Positions 40,719 to 51,479 of a DNA stretch of 64,000 nucleotides are shown here, in pieces (within the stretch, counting starts at the first letter, position 1; each line of letters opens with the position of its first letter). Made by a program: the position numbers and the translations under genes. A model generated the notes under the pieces. It ran no database searches. It was not told where the DNA came from and saw nothing but the letters and a program-made list of their open reading frames with translations. Source of the DNA: Pseudomicrostroma phylloplanum (Eukaryota > Basidiomycota > Exobasidiomycetes > Microstromatales); assembly GCA_039545275.1 (NCBI GenBank), contig BCHS01000005.1, forward strand, positions 372,001 through 436,000. Reading direction: 5' to 3'.

Positions 40719-41662
40719 TCAACCTTGCAAGATCCTGGCTGCCACTCTGCGGAAGGGAAGGGGAGGGGGGAAGTGATGGGTCAGTATCTGGGATCTCTTG
40801 GGCATCTCTCCCTTTCGACGGCGTACTCACCTCTCTTTCAGTGTCGAGTAAGCAGACATGATGGCTGGCAAGAACGGAGTGAAGAAGTCGAATCAGCGAG
40901 GATCTGTACATACCTTCTTACTCTGCAGGTATACTCACTTTGCTCGTTGATCTGAATCTCCGTGGCATCTGGTCTTGGCCTGCTGACTCGCGAAGCAATT
41001 GTTGCTGGATCTGTCTCTAGGATGATTCTGTCCGGGGTATGTAAGGTATAGGCAGGTCAGTCCTCTTCTACAAGACTTTCCCCGCAGTTCGTATTGCTCC
41101 CTTCTACATCTACGCACCCATCGTCTACCGCCTCGTCTACTGCCAATGTCACCAGATCCAAATTCTCCAACAAGGTCCTCTTCTCCACTCCTTGTCCAGC
41201 AAGCAGCATGCTCAGCGCCTCCCACAGATTGGACAGCACATGCGAGACCATGAGCTCATTCTCCTCTGCAGGCGCTACCACGATCAAGTGTACGTCCAAG
41301 CTAGACTTGGACAGGAGCAGATGCGAGTCCAGCAGCTGAATCTCGGTAGCAGCATTCCCCGCCGCGGCTGCAGCAGCCGCTGCCGAGCCCTTCTTGGCTA
41401 CCTTTTCCAGCACAGACTTCTCGAATGCCCTCTGCTCCTTGAGTGTTGGGAAGGGACTGGCTTGGGTTAGCTGACGCGGTGTATTGGGGGGTTGGTGTGG
41501 AGCGGTGGTTGCTGTGGTTCCGGAAGAGCTGGCGGCGGCTGCTGCTGCTGCTGCTGCTGCTGCGACTGCTGCAGGGGGCGAGTAGTATTTGGCTAGGATT
41601 CGACTTCCAGTAGAGTCAAGGATGAGGAGCGCAGTGAGAGAGTAGAGGGTGAGGTTCGTCAT
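40719..41662 (-). CDS. RET3: Coatomer zeta subunit (zeta-COP)
   Basis: Small subunit of the COPI coat for retrograde Golgi-ER traffic. Four exons, 41662-41118, 41027-40939, 40864-40831 and 40746-40719, give 231 aa in phase. Conserved parts: LTLYSLTALLILDSTGSRILAKYY; FEKSVLEKVAKKG; EIQLLDSHLLLSKSSLDVHLIVVAPAEENELMVSHVLSNLWEALSMLL; KRTLLENLDLVTLAVDEAVDDG joined by splicing to IILETDPATIASRVSRP; then NEQTIMSAYSTLKER. Without the introns the frame stops early at 41057, which would wrongly cut the protein. Odd feature: two polyalanine inserts (about 33-44 and 95-102) lie in the loop that is short in other zeta-COPs; the first comes from a trinucleotide repeat at 41538-41563. The 3'-terminal exons are only 34 and 28 nt. 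It is convergent with the DEAD-box gene. Confidence 0.94.
41538..41563. repeat. Trinucleotide (GCT)n repeat in the zeta-COP gene
   Basis: Read on the coding (minus) strand this is an AGC/GCA-type run read in frame as alanine codons, making the first polyalanine tract of zeta-COP. Confidence 0.85.
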
Positions 41663-42009
41663 CGTCGTCTTGGTCTGAGATGAGCGTTGTACGACGTCAA
41701 GTGTCGGTTGGACGAGAAGAAGGTGCACGCCTGTCTGTCTTGGCTCGAGCCTTGACTTGCCTGATGGCGCTCCCAACCAACTTGGCGTCGGAGCGGAACC
41801 CGCGTGTGTGTTGCGTCTGTCTGGGTTGGGTGGGCTCGCGCGATCAGGCCAAGATCGGAGCGGAAGCTCACCGGCACATCGGACCCACGCAGGCCGAGGA
41901 CCCGGCAATCGTGTTACCCCGCATTCTGATCGACCTTTGCCTGGCTTTTGTCGACTTGCCTTCTTACCCAGCTTGTACTTTTGAGCTCGCCTCTTCATCA
42001 TCTACCAAT
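41663..42009. promoter_or_regulatory. Divergent promoter of zeta-COP and the phosphotransferase gene
   Basis: 347 bp between the two start codons. No clear TATA. The right end TTTTGAGCTCGCCTCTTCATCATCTACCA is a typical leader. An open rightward frame crosses the region but lacks domains. Confidence 0.45.
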
Positions 42010-43530
42010 ATGGGCGAGGAAAAGAAGCCGCAAAAGAAGATTGGGCAGGAGTTTGGGGAGATGCGCCAGACGGTAGACCTGGACGCCCTCAATGCCTACA
42101 TCAAAGGTGAGTTGCTGAAAGCAGGCCGGCGCAGGAAGCTGGAGTGCAAGGATCGATCCCACTGATCTCATATCCAACCATTTCTGGTGTACACAGCCAA
42201 CGTACCCGCCATCTCTGCGCCTGTGCAAGTGAAGCAATTCTCCTTTGGCCAGTCAAACCCTACCTATATCCTCACAGATACCAAGTCTGCCCGGTACGTG
42301 CTGCGTAAAAAGCCCCCGGGAGACCTCCTCTCCCCTACCGCCCACGCCGTCGAGCGCGAGTACCGCATCCTTGCCTGTCTCAACAAGCACAACCAGTCAC
42401 TGGACGCGAGCAAGTATGGAGGGGACTGGAACCTCCACCCGGATGCGGTGCCTGTGCCCAAAGTCTTCTGCTTGTGCGAGGACAAGGCAGTCGTTGGTAC
42501 CAACTTCTACATCATGGAGTTTGTGGAGGGGAGGATCTTTGCAGATGTGAGGATGCTGGATATACCAAAGGAAGAGAGGAGAAAGCTGTGAGTACCACTC
42601 CTGCTCGTGAAGGCACTTGAAGACGATCCGCTGACAGGTTTCATCTCGCTGGACTGCTCTTCAGATGGTTGTCCGCACTACGAGTCCTCGCAGCAATGCA
42701 CCGCATCAGACCCAATGCCATCGGTCTCGAGGGGTACGGCAAGCCCTCTGACTTCTATCCCCGTCAACTCAAAGCGCTCTCCACCATCTCGAACATCCAA
42801 GGCAAGACAAAAGACAAGGACAGTGGTGAAGAAGTCGGGGAGATTCCCGGGTTCAAGGACCTCGTGGGGTGGTTCTCGCAGAATTTGCCAAAGGACGAGA
42901 ACACGATCTGCCACGGCGACTACAAGATTGATAATCTCATCTACCACCCAACCGAGCCGCGCATCGTGGGCGTGCTGGACTGGGAGCTCTCCACGTTGGG
43001 TCACCCGCTGTCGGATCTGGCCAACCTGCTGCAGCCCTTCTCGCTAGACTGTCCCAACCCCTCGGCGATCAATGATCCAGAGGAGAGGAAACGCTCCATG
43101 GAGCGCGGGGAGATGTACATGCTCATCGGTGGGCTCTCCGACGATGTCAGCCCGCTGCCGGGCAAGGAGGAGCTGATGAAGACGTACTGCAAAGAGGTAG
43201 GAAGGGAGTACCCGGTTCCTGGTTGGGTCACATGTGAGGCGTGGGCTTGGTTTAGAAATGCAGTCATCAGTCAAGGAATCGCCGCGAGGGTGGCGCAGAA
43301 GCAGGTGAGTAGTGAGGAATAGGGGGCAGCAGAAGAGTTCAAGAAGGCTCCCAGTGCCACAGATGAGCTGAATCTCCTTCGCTTTGCGTGTCCGCGCCTT
43401 GCATTGTCCACAGGCCTCATCTGCCGAGGCCAAGATGTACGCTACGAAGTTCCCAGCTGCTTCCGAGGCCGTCAAGACGATCATCAAACGCTCCTCCTCG
43501 TCGGCACCGCCAGAGCGCTCCAAGCTGTAA
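42010..43530 (+). CDS. ACAD10/11-type aminoglycoside-phosphotransferase-fold kinase
   Basis: Four exons, 42010-42106, 42197-42587, 42665-43304 and 43414-43530, give 414 aa in phase. The fold is that of APH/choline kinases: [13 protein letters not shown] (nucleotide loop), [28 protein letters not shown] (ATP Lys and the helix Glu), [12 protein letters not shown] (hinge), [14 protein letters not shown] (catalytic H-G-D-x3-D-N) and [20 protein letters not shown] (metal-binding D of the VLDWE motif). The closest known group is the kinase domain joined to acyl-CoA dehydrogenase in animal ACAD10/ACAD11, which phosphorylates 4-hydroxy fatty acids in lipid breakdown; fungi often have it alone, as here. 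The C-terminal exon ends ERSKL, a peroxisomal PTS1-like SKL at the very end, which suggests peroxisomal location next to beta-oxidation. That location is inferred. Confidence 0.9.
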
Positions 43531-43851
43531 GGAGAGGGGAAGGTGGGTGCGAGGGGTAGAGGAGGTTCAGAGCATGACAATGTCAGCCACAGTGTAGCTT
43601 GTGTGTGTACCTGAACAAGGGAACTCGTTGAAGTATGATCGGGCCACGCGTGCCCTTTGGTCTGGCTAGTGACTAGACAGTGGATGCTTTTGATAGTAGA
43701 TTACAGCGTGTAAGGTCGGACATAGGGCCGACAATCGTCTAAAAGAAAGTACTAATCGCGTTGGGACACGCTCGACCCCATTGAAAGGCGCGGCCAGGTA
43801 TGAGTCCACTTCTCCTGCAAGCAAAGAACGCAACGATTGAGAAGCTTCTGC
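43531..43851. other. Convergent 3' region
   Basis: Lies between the stop codons of the phosphotransferase and TIF6. No gene. AAAAGAAAGTACTAATC at about 43740 may belong to a polyadenylation region. Confidence 0.5.
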
Positions 43852-44770
43852 TCAAGCGAAAGAATCGACGACTGCGCTCCTCAACTCTCCTACGTTGCCC
43901 TCTCCACCCTTGTTCAGCCCAAATGTAGCCTCCACTACGGAAATCTCCGTAGCAGTCGTCTCCAGTCCCACAAAGGCCGCAAAGTCATTCACCAGCAGTC
44001 CCGCTCCGATGAGATCCGAACCACGATTGATCGAACCTGCCACGAGCGGTACTTGGAGGAGGGAAGAGAGCTCGTCTTGTGCTGTCAGAGGCGTAGAGGA
44101 GTGCACGAGTGCGCCGACGTTTGAAATGGCCGAGTAGGAGCCTACAAGGACATTGTTGCCTACTGTTTGGCGGAAGACTTCTACTTGCAGGACATCGGCG
44201 ATGATCTCTTCTGTCTCCCTGTCCAGGTCCGGGTGGACGATTGCGACGTAGTCTGAGTGTGGCAAAGTGGAACAGAAATGAGTCGGTCATCCCTCGAGAC
44301 GTCAAGTCGAGCTCTTTGGGTCGCCCAACTCACCATTGCAAGCGATGACATTTCCCAGTGCGCTCAACCTCTCCTCAACTCTCTGAATCTTGACACTGTC
44401 TGGCAGAGAATTCCTCAGATGTTGCAGCTCCTGATCCGTAGTCCCCGACGGCACCAGCAGTCCATTCTTGTTTCCTACTGTCAATCTTCCAACGAGACGG
44501 GTACCGGCAATGGAGGTGGACACGATGGGGATGAGGTCGCCCAGCTCCGATTCGAAGACGGACAGGAAGTTGGCGGAGCCGTGGATGGCTACTAGACAGT
44601 AGGCATTTGTCAGCTTGCTGAGAGAGAGGGAAGCCAGAGGGAGCAGCAGTTGCAAGAGGAGACTGTCAGTCGCTGCGAATTGGGAGGGCGGGGAGGGTGA
44701 AGTGCATCATCTCCACTCACGCGAAGACGCCAATCTCTGATGAGTTTTCAAATTGACAACGGACAGCCAT
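43852..44770 (-). CDS. TIF6: Translation initiation factor 6 / 60S biogenesis factor
   Basis: Anti-association factor that binds nascent 60S subunits in the nucleolus and cytoplasm until released. Three exons, 44770-44721, 44617-44334 and 44252-43852, give 244 aa, the standard length. The pentein repeats are visible: [203 protein letters not shown]. All splice junctions preserve phase and family sequence. The C-terminal tail is short. Confidence 0.98.
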
Positions 44771-45380
44771 GGTATGGAGGTTGTGGAAGAGATGGTGGGA
44801 GAGGTGATGGTTGATGCTGATCCTACGTTGAGACTGACCAGGCGGTATCGAGGCAGACGTGAGAGTGCGTGAGAGGTCAGCAGGTAGCAAGTGGAAGAAT
44901 TCCCCTCGGCTCTCCCTCGACTCCACGCCGCCCAAAATCTTCCTCGTCGCGGACAGGCGCAGGAAAAAGTCCAGTGGCACATGCGGCTCACCGCTCCATC
45001 CACCACGCCTCTGGCGCGGGTCAGGGGCGACGCAATGACAATGGTCTAGTCTAGTATCTTGCAGTCAAAGCTTGTCGTGTGTGCGTGTCAAACGAGGCAA
45101 CAAAGGGACAAAAGGAGCCTGTCCTGGCGGGCGGTAGGGTCAGCCAGTGAGAGGACGCGGGGAAAGGACAAGGACGTCGAGTGAGGGACAGGCACGCAGC
45201 GCATCGTATCGCATCTGCACCCAGACAGCAACATAGCACCAGTCACTTCCTAGAAGCACAGACCCTTGAGGGACGGAGATCATTGAGATGGGTATACAAT
45301 TGGGCTTCTTTCTGAACTGCGGTTTGACTGAAACGTCTATGGACTTCTTCTTGGACAGACTTTCTTCAACACTTGGTACC
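44771..45380. other. TIF6 upstream region
   Basis: 610 bp upstream of the leftward TIF6 gene and downstream of the leftward nuclease-like gene. Purely intergenic as far as I can see; the frames are shadows. Confidence 0.5.
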
Positions 45381-46484
45381 TCACATTTCCTCTCCCTCTG
45401 GGATCGTGGCCTTGACAGCTTCCAACATTTCTACGATGGTGGGTCTCCAGGTAGTCAAAATCCACAGGTTCACACTGTACCAGAGTCTCTGGAACTGTGA
45501 CATTGCCTCAGCACGTCGTAGATCTCCCAACCAGATCTGGACCAGGTGCACTCCGACTTGCAGAGGATAAGCAGGTCCAGAATATGCCTTGGAACCTGGA
45601 CGAGTGGCAATGTCGTCTGCACACAGATGGAAGGCGACGAAGACCTCGTAGATTGAGCCTTGTGTACAGATGACGAACGTCGGCAGCCGGTAAGAGGCTC
45701 CAGCAACGACTTTGAGAGTCTCCAGCATTGAGAGGGCCTTGGCAGCGGCAAGCGCTGCCTGGTTCTCCGCCGCGAGAAGACTCCCCGAGTCTGATCTTGC
45801 CTCGAAGATCACGCAGGGGAAGGCAAGGTCCTGACGACCCTGCGTTGGGGAAGATTGGATACCGCACAAAGTTTTCAGATGACCCAGTAGTCTGTTGGAG
45901 AGAGCAGGAGCTTCGCTGATAATGTGTTTTTGTGTCACCGAGACAGCTAGACCGTACATGAGGTCGGGCATTGGTGTAGAGAGCCTCTGGTCGGTATCGC
46001 TAGTTGGGCCTACCTGGGCATCGAACCTTCGATCCTGGCGCCAGGAGATGTTCTCATGATGGAAAAGACCGAGAACGAGCTTGTTAAAATCCATCCAGGC
46101 AGTCTCCAGTTCCAAATTCTTGCGACTTGCTTGAGGAGCGAGGGCGGCGCAAGTGTCTTCCAAGTTGTTAGGCATGACCAATGTCTCCGCGGTAGTCGTG
46201 CCTATTTGCTCTTTTTCGACCGCAAGCAACTGATCGACGAAGGTTCGTATGTCAAGCGGCCAATGCTCTGGTTCAAGCTCATGGATGAAGACGTTGGCGG
46301 AGCGCAGGTTGAAGTCGCGGTATGCTCCAGATCCCACAAGCAGGGTCGATGCCGAGGTTTGTTGTGAATCAACACTGCCATGAGGCCGGCTGGAACCGAG
46401 AACGGAAGGGCTCCCACCGCGATTGGAAGGTATGACATTCCGTCGCCCAGTGTTAGACGCTCGAGCAGACGTTGCGAGCGACAA
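45381..46484 (-). CDS. PD-(D/E)XK nuclease-like fungal protein (DUF7924-type)
   Basis: Single exon, 367 aa. The pattern TPMPDLMYGLAVS ... FPCVIFEARSDSG-LLAAENQAALAAAKALSML is that of a fungal family thought to have a PD-(D/E)XK restriction-endonuclease fold: PD, then E-x-K after a beta strand, then a Gln-rich helix (AENQAA). Here the last catalytic residue is Arg (EAR) where most members have Lys, so the protein may be inactive. N-terminal 50 aa are Ser/Arg-rich and disordered. The tail (QRLWYSVNLWILTTWRPTIVEMLEAVKATI) is a helical/aromatic segment. No introns and no linked partner gene. Such proteins are often lineage-specific and multicopy in fungi. The function is unknown. Confidence 0.66.
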   Translation of the reverse strand: MSLATSARASNTGRRNVIPSNRGGSPSVLGSSRPHGSVDSQQTSASTLLVGSGAYRDFNLRSANVFIHELEPEHWPLDIRTFVDQLLAVEKEQIGTTTAETLVMPNNLEDTCAALAPQASRKNLELETAWMDFNKLVLGLFHHENISWRQDRRFDAQVGPTSDTDQRLSTPMPDLMYGLAVSVTQKHIISEAPALSNRLLGHLKTLCGIQSSPTQGRQDLAFPCVIFEARSDSGSLLAAENQAALAAAKALSMLETLKVVAGASYRLPTFVICTQGSIYEVFVAFHLCADDIATRPGSKAYSGPAYPLQVGVHLVQIWLGDLRRAEAMSQFQRLWYSVNLWILTTWRPTIVEMLEAVKATIPEGEEM

Positions 46485-46749
46485 AGTCGCCGGAGCGGTG
46501 TGGTGTTGGTGTAGTAGTAGTAGAATTCAAACCAAGGCTGACCTAAATCTGTGGTGTTGGTGTGAGATGAGAAGTGAGATTCGATTCGCTCGATTCAAGG
46601 TGCAAGGCAAGGCCCCTGCGCGCCGCTGTCCGGGGCCGGGATGAGCGCCTGTCCGATCAATTTCACCTGCTACCGATCCCATCGTCTCGCACTGCACACT
46701 CACCTCCACGACTCAGCCGCAGAGACACCCACTCACTAGCTAGCACATC

Positions 46750-47232
46750 ATGGACTGTGAGTACGCCTCTGCTGCATGCTGCCTCTTTCCTCGCTACCCT
46801 TCGCTTGCCCACCACTGACCCACTCTCTTCTTTCCCCCTTCCTGTTCCTAGTCTCACAACTCTCCCCCGCCGAAGCCTCCGCCATGGAGCAAATCGTCGC
46901 CCGCAAGCAGATGCGCGACTTCACCAAGCTCTACTCTGGCCTCGTAGAACGCTGCTTTGGCTCTTGTGTTGATGACTTTACCTCGCGAGCTCTGACTACG
47001 AGGGAAGAGGAGTGTGTGGACAAGTGCACGATGAAGTTTCTCAAGCATAGCGAGAGGGTGGGGGCGAGGTTTCAGGAGGAGAATGCAAAGATGGTGAGTC
47101 GGAGGTGGGCTGAGTGGGCCAGGGGGAAGACGGAGAGATTGAAACGTCGACATGGCTAAGTGAGCTGGACTGCTGACTGCCCGTACCTTCTTTTGCTTCG
47201 CATCACAGATGGCTCAACAGCAGGCAAAGTAG
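46750..47232 (+). CDS. TIM9: Mitochondrial small Tim chaperone Tim9
   Basis: Soluble intermembrane-space chaperone that with Tim10 guides carrier proteins to TIM22. Three exons, 46750-46756 (7 nt: ATG GAC T), 46852-47093 and 47209-47232, give 90 aa. The joined N-terminus is MDFSQLSPAEASAMEQIVARKQMRDFTKLYSGLVERCFGSC. The twin CX3C motif is CFGSC ... CVDKC with the usual spacing and the Tim9 helix KFLKHSERVGARFQEENAKM. The last exon adds MAQQQAK. Starting without the micro-exon would lose the conserved MDxSQL start. Confidence 0.95.
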
Positions 47233-47622
47233 AAGGCAGGAAAGAGAGCGTAGGACGAAAGCAGGGCAGACGTCCTTCTACACATCGCAGACTGGTAGAA
47301 GAGGACGGGATTGGCGGCTCTCATGTAACACCATCAGACAACATCAGCAAGCGTCATCACCACTACACAGTCGCAGTTGGCAGAAATTGTCTGCATAAAG
47401 GAAGACGTGGAGGATCTAGATAGCACGAAGGAATCGTTACCGGTGGTGAAGCAGGGCGTATCTACACTGATATAGAGGAAGGAGGCGAGATGATGGACAG
47501 AGACGCTGCCTTACTCTGTTCCGACCCACTCTTCCGCAAGACTGACAGACACATTGAGAGGAAGCTTCGCATCAGTAGGAGCCTGAAAAGCCAGGTGAGA
47601 AGGACGCGGGCTACTCACGGGC
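47233..47622. other. Convergent 3' region
   Basis: Lies between Tim9 and the leftward membrane-protein gene. No gene found; the frames are short. Confidence 0.5.
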
Positions 47623-48560
47623 CTAGACGGGGAAGGTATGGAGTCTTCTCCAGCGTCGGTGCAGCTCTGTGGGCATTCGATCTGCAGCGGGTGGGACAGT
47701 CGATGAGGCGCTGCGTGTGAGCTTTCCCTTCCCCGGTGCGATACCGACTCTATCGTTGCTGCGAGCTACATACCCAGCCACCCATGAAGCGCCCAGAGCT
47801 CCCATTCCGCAGATGATGCTCAATGTGTACCAGCCAAACCAATGCCGAAGGATGTAGAGGGAGATGATGGCTATCACACCACACAGGCCTGACTGATAGG
47901 CGTGGAAGCGGGCGAGGTCCTGCAAAGGATGGGAGCAGGCGAATGTGAGGGGCTCGTGAAGGATGTCAAACACGGTGAATGCCTCCATCCATCCAGTTAA
48001 GCCAGGATACGTATACACGGAGAGTGGGTGAAGACAGCGTTGCCCTCGAACAGGACTGCGTAGACCCTGCTCCCCTTACCGCCGCCTGCCCACTTGCGCC
48101 TACTCACATTCGTCGTCTCCATGATCAGTACTGCGACGCTGCTGAACGGAGGCAGGGCCCAAGCAGCAAAGCACAATGTCGAGATGCTGACGCCATGAGA
48201 AGTCGCCCAGCTGGCATGATCTGGCTGTACCCCTCCTTGTCCACCTCGATAGCGCTGTTGTTGCTGGAACGGTGAAGCGGCAGTCGCCCCTGCCGAGTAA
48301 GAAGGGTCGTCCTGATACCTCTGCTGCTGGTGATACTGCTGCTGCTGTTGAGAGTAGGAAGCCGTCCCGGACTGGTACGACTCTGTAGCGTAACGAGGGT
48401 CATCGTCGTCATCTTGATAGTATTCGCCCTGCTGGTCGCTCGAGTTGCGAACAGGAGCCTGCGAGGTGGGGGGCGGTGCGGATAGATTGACCTTTGTGCG
48501 GCCCGGGTGCTCGTCTGGCGGAGGCTGGTATGGCGCGAAAGAAGCAGCTGAGGATGACAT
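47623..48560 (-). CDS. Small multi-pass membrane protein (DUF4870/UPF0132-like)
   Basis: Two exons, 48560-48108 and 47982-47623, give 270 aa in phase. The cytosolic N-terminal 115 residues are disordered and Gln/Tyr/Pro-rich (GEYYQDDDDDPRYATESYQS, SQQQQQYHQQQRYQDD). Three or so membrane spans follow: ISTLCFAAWALPPFSSVAVLIMETTN, FHAYQSGLCGVIAIISLYILRHWFGWYTLSIICGMGALGASWVAGYVARS. The pattern span-E-x-x-N...RFHAxQS-span is that of the DUF4870/UPF0132 family, small helical membrane proteins of unknown function. The acceptor TGGATGGAG is purine-rich for this genome but has a good branch site (CTTAAC) just before it and preserves frame. The second-exon start is the least certain part. Confidence 0.72.
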
Positions 48561-48850
48561 GGTGGAAACGATTGACACGGGTATCTTCAGGATGGGATCA
48601 CTGGCTGTGGACAATGATAAGAAGAAGTAGCAACTCGTGGTAGTCTACTGGTCTAGACGACGCAGCTCAGTCTCGCCTCGCTTCTGCGCTAAAAGGTGGA
48701 GCGACGCGGAAAGAGGAGCATGGCTGCAGCTCATGGTCAAAGTCGCCGCTGCTGACCTTTGTCGTACACCTTCTCTCCAGCGGTACGATCCTCACCCTCT
48801 CACCCACAAGCAGCCGCTATACGGAGCAGCAGGTCTGCCGAGGAGCCATC

Positions 48851-51479
48851 ATGGCGTCCTTTGTACGAGATCGCGACCTGGAGCATCTCGACCAGACCAC
48901 AGACCCTACCGCCGCAGAGGGTCCAGCTGCCGCTGCTGCTGCCTCTTCATCGTCATCCTCCCGCCACACTCCTGTTCCTTCTGCGAATGCTCTTCGAGGT
49001 CAATCATCGTCCGTCTCCCCACAGAAGAAGCAGAGTAAGTACGTAGATGCGACCAATGTCAAGGCCAACGAGTCCCTCCTGAAGCGCATGGGCGGGCCCT
49101 CGGCAGCCAAGGCGGGTCTGACAAAGGACCAGGACGAGATCAATCGCATCATCTACGAGGCGTCCAAGGGCAGCAAGTACTTTGAGAACGAGAGGAAGAG
49201 TGATGAGAGGATCACGAAAAAGGTCGAGACCATGCTGGAGAAGATGCATGAGAGGTTGCAAGCCGTGCCAGAGGGTAGTTCAGAGTGGACTTCGATAGAG
49301 AAGAAGGCAGAGGCTATGAGGACCAGAGTGGAGTCGCAGCGTGTGCTCAGCCAGTACATCGTACACGTCGACTGCGACATGTTCTATGCCGCGGTTGAGC
49401 TCAAGAGAGACCCATCACTCAAGGGTAAAGCCTTTGGAGTCGGGAAAGGTGTCCTAGTCACTGCGAGCTACGAGGCTAGGAAATTTGGGGTCAGGTCAGG
49501 CATGGCGTCCTACATAGCCATGAAGCTCTGTCCGCATCTCATCACGATACCCAACGACATGCAGAGCTATGTTGCTGCTTCGAGGCAGATCATGGATATA
49601 CTACACCGTTTCGACGAGAATCTCGCTCAAGCTTCGCTAGACGAGGCCTACCTCGACATCACCGCATTTTGCCGTCTCAACAAGATGGACGTCAGTGACG
49701 CTGTCGCACAGCTACGGCAGGAAGTCAGAGACGAGACGGGGCTCACAGTATCTGTTGGCGTAGCTCCAAACAAGATGCTGGCCAAGATTGGCTCGGACAA
49801 GAACAAACCCGATGGTCAGTTCCTCCTTGACTTCACCAGAGAGGCTAGCATCGAGTTCATGGATCAGCTACCCGTCAGGAAGGTACCTGGCATCGGACGA
49901 GTTACGGAAAGAATGCTGCAATCTCTAGGCGTTGAGACGTGCGGCGATGTCTGGAGGTTGCGTGTGAAGGTTGCTCTCGTCTTGGGGGATGAGCACCTGC
50001 AGTGGCTGCTACGCTACTACCTCGGGATTGCCTCATCTGTCGTCGAGCCCGGCAAGCGAGAGGAGCGCAAGTCTGTCGGACGCGAACATACCTTCCAGCC
50101 CACAAGCGATCCCGAGAAGCTCTTTGAGCTCCTTCGCGAATCAGCAGAAACAGTCGAGGACGATCTGAAGCGCCTCGACTTCGTGGGCCGCAAAGTGACA
50201 CTCATTTGCAAGTACGACAACTTTCAGCGTTTCACTCGCGACCAGACACAGACCAAGTACGTCTCTACGGCGGATGATATTTATCGTGTCGTGCGCAGCC
50301 TCCTTGAATACGAGCTCAAGGTTCAGCCAGGGCTCTCTCTGCGCTTGATCGGAGCACGAGTAGGGACGCTAATGGACGTGCGCAAGCCAGCCGATGGCGG
50401 ACCTCTGAAGCGCTTCTTTGACAAAGGAGCAAACGGAGAGGGTTCAGGGCCTGTCTCGCCAAAGAAGAGGCGAATCAGGAGGGACGCTGGCCATCCTGAC
50501 TCGGTGACTGCTCGAGATGGCATGTCTGGCGCAGACGCAGACGCAGACATGGACCTCGAGGGCGATGTCGAGGACGAGGAGAGCCGGCAGATTCGCCTCG
50601 CCATTGCCGCTTCGCTCGAAGACATGGAGCAGTCCCGACTCGGCGGCGATCGCAATGACGACGACGACGAGGGGTCAGGTCGTCCTTCGCTTGATGGGCA
50701 AGAGTGGGAGCTGCCCGAGCCCGCTGAACGGTCCGCCGCGACATTCGCCAACGCACTCCACCGTTCCAGCGCCGAAGTGGTCCGGCCGACTCACAAGCCG
50801 CGGCTGAAAGGCGACGACGGAGAGATTCGTGACGCTATGCGAACGCACGAGGAGGAGGAGGCGGCGGTGGCGGCGGCAGACAAGAAGGCGCGAGAGCCAC
50901 CCAAGGCTTCGTGGTTCGCCAAGAGGGGGTCGCCTGCTGGAACTGCGGCTAGTCCTGCTCCTGGAGAAGGGGAAGCGGGAGGACGAGCAGCGGGCGAGAG
51001 TAATGCTGCGATCAACGGCAGCGGCAGCGGGAGCGCGAGTGAACCGCTCGTCTGTCCGATCTGTTCGCAGCCTGTAGAAGTGCGCTTCGGTTCTACCTTG
51101 GCGGGCCGCAATGCCCAGCTGAACAAGGTGAGTAGGATTGAAGTGGTTAGAAAGGGACTGGAGCGAGCAACAGCCTTCTCACTGACTCGCTCACTCTCAC
51201 TCTTGGCTGGTGACCAACCTTCAACAGCACATCGATGCCTGTCTGCAGGGTGGTTCCTCAGCCATAGATCCCAAGTCCGCGAGCAACAACAATCAAACCA
51301 AGAACAAGACCAAGATCAAGATCAACTACGATACCAGCACGACCACAAGCAAAGCAGGTCGTCAGCAACAACCCAATACCCCCAAGGGCAAGGCCGCAGG
51401 AGACAGAAAGGAGGGTGGTGGTGGTGGTGGGTCAAAGGGGAAGAGCAAATCGGCCCTAGAGCGCTTTCTAGGGAGATGA
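48851..51479 (+). CDS. POLK: Translesion DNA polymerase kappa (DinB family)
   Basis: Y-family polymerase that copies past minor-groove guanine adducts. Two exons, 48851-51127 and 51228-51479, give 842 aa. Motifs: IVHVDCDMFYAAVELKRDP (metal Asp), VLVTASYEARKFGVRSGM (YEAR motif), ASLDEAYLDIT (second catalytic DE pair), VSVGVAPNKMLAKIGSDKNKPDGQ, and helix-hairpin-helix VRKVPGIGRVTERMLQSLGV. The little-finger domain follows (KSVGREHTFQPTSD ... KVTLICKYDNF). The long N-terminal extension with the Lys-rich helix (RIIYEASKGSKYFENERK) is the kappa N-clasp. A C-terminal UBZ finger is split by the only intron: LVCPICSQPVEVRF ... LNK|HIDACL. The tail KSKSALERFLGR resembles a weak PIP-type motif. It is divergent from the membrane-protein gene, 290 bp away. 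Confidence 0.95.

Noticed and set aside
41057..41117. Early stop of zeta-COP at 41057
   Set aside because: It lies in intron 1; splicing at 41117/41028 restores the conserved IILETDPATIASRV sequence.
51210..51479. Separate small gene starting at 51210
   Set aside because: It is the second exon of polymerase kappa; the true acceptor is at 51227 and completes the UBZ finger.
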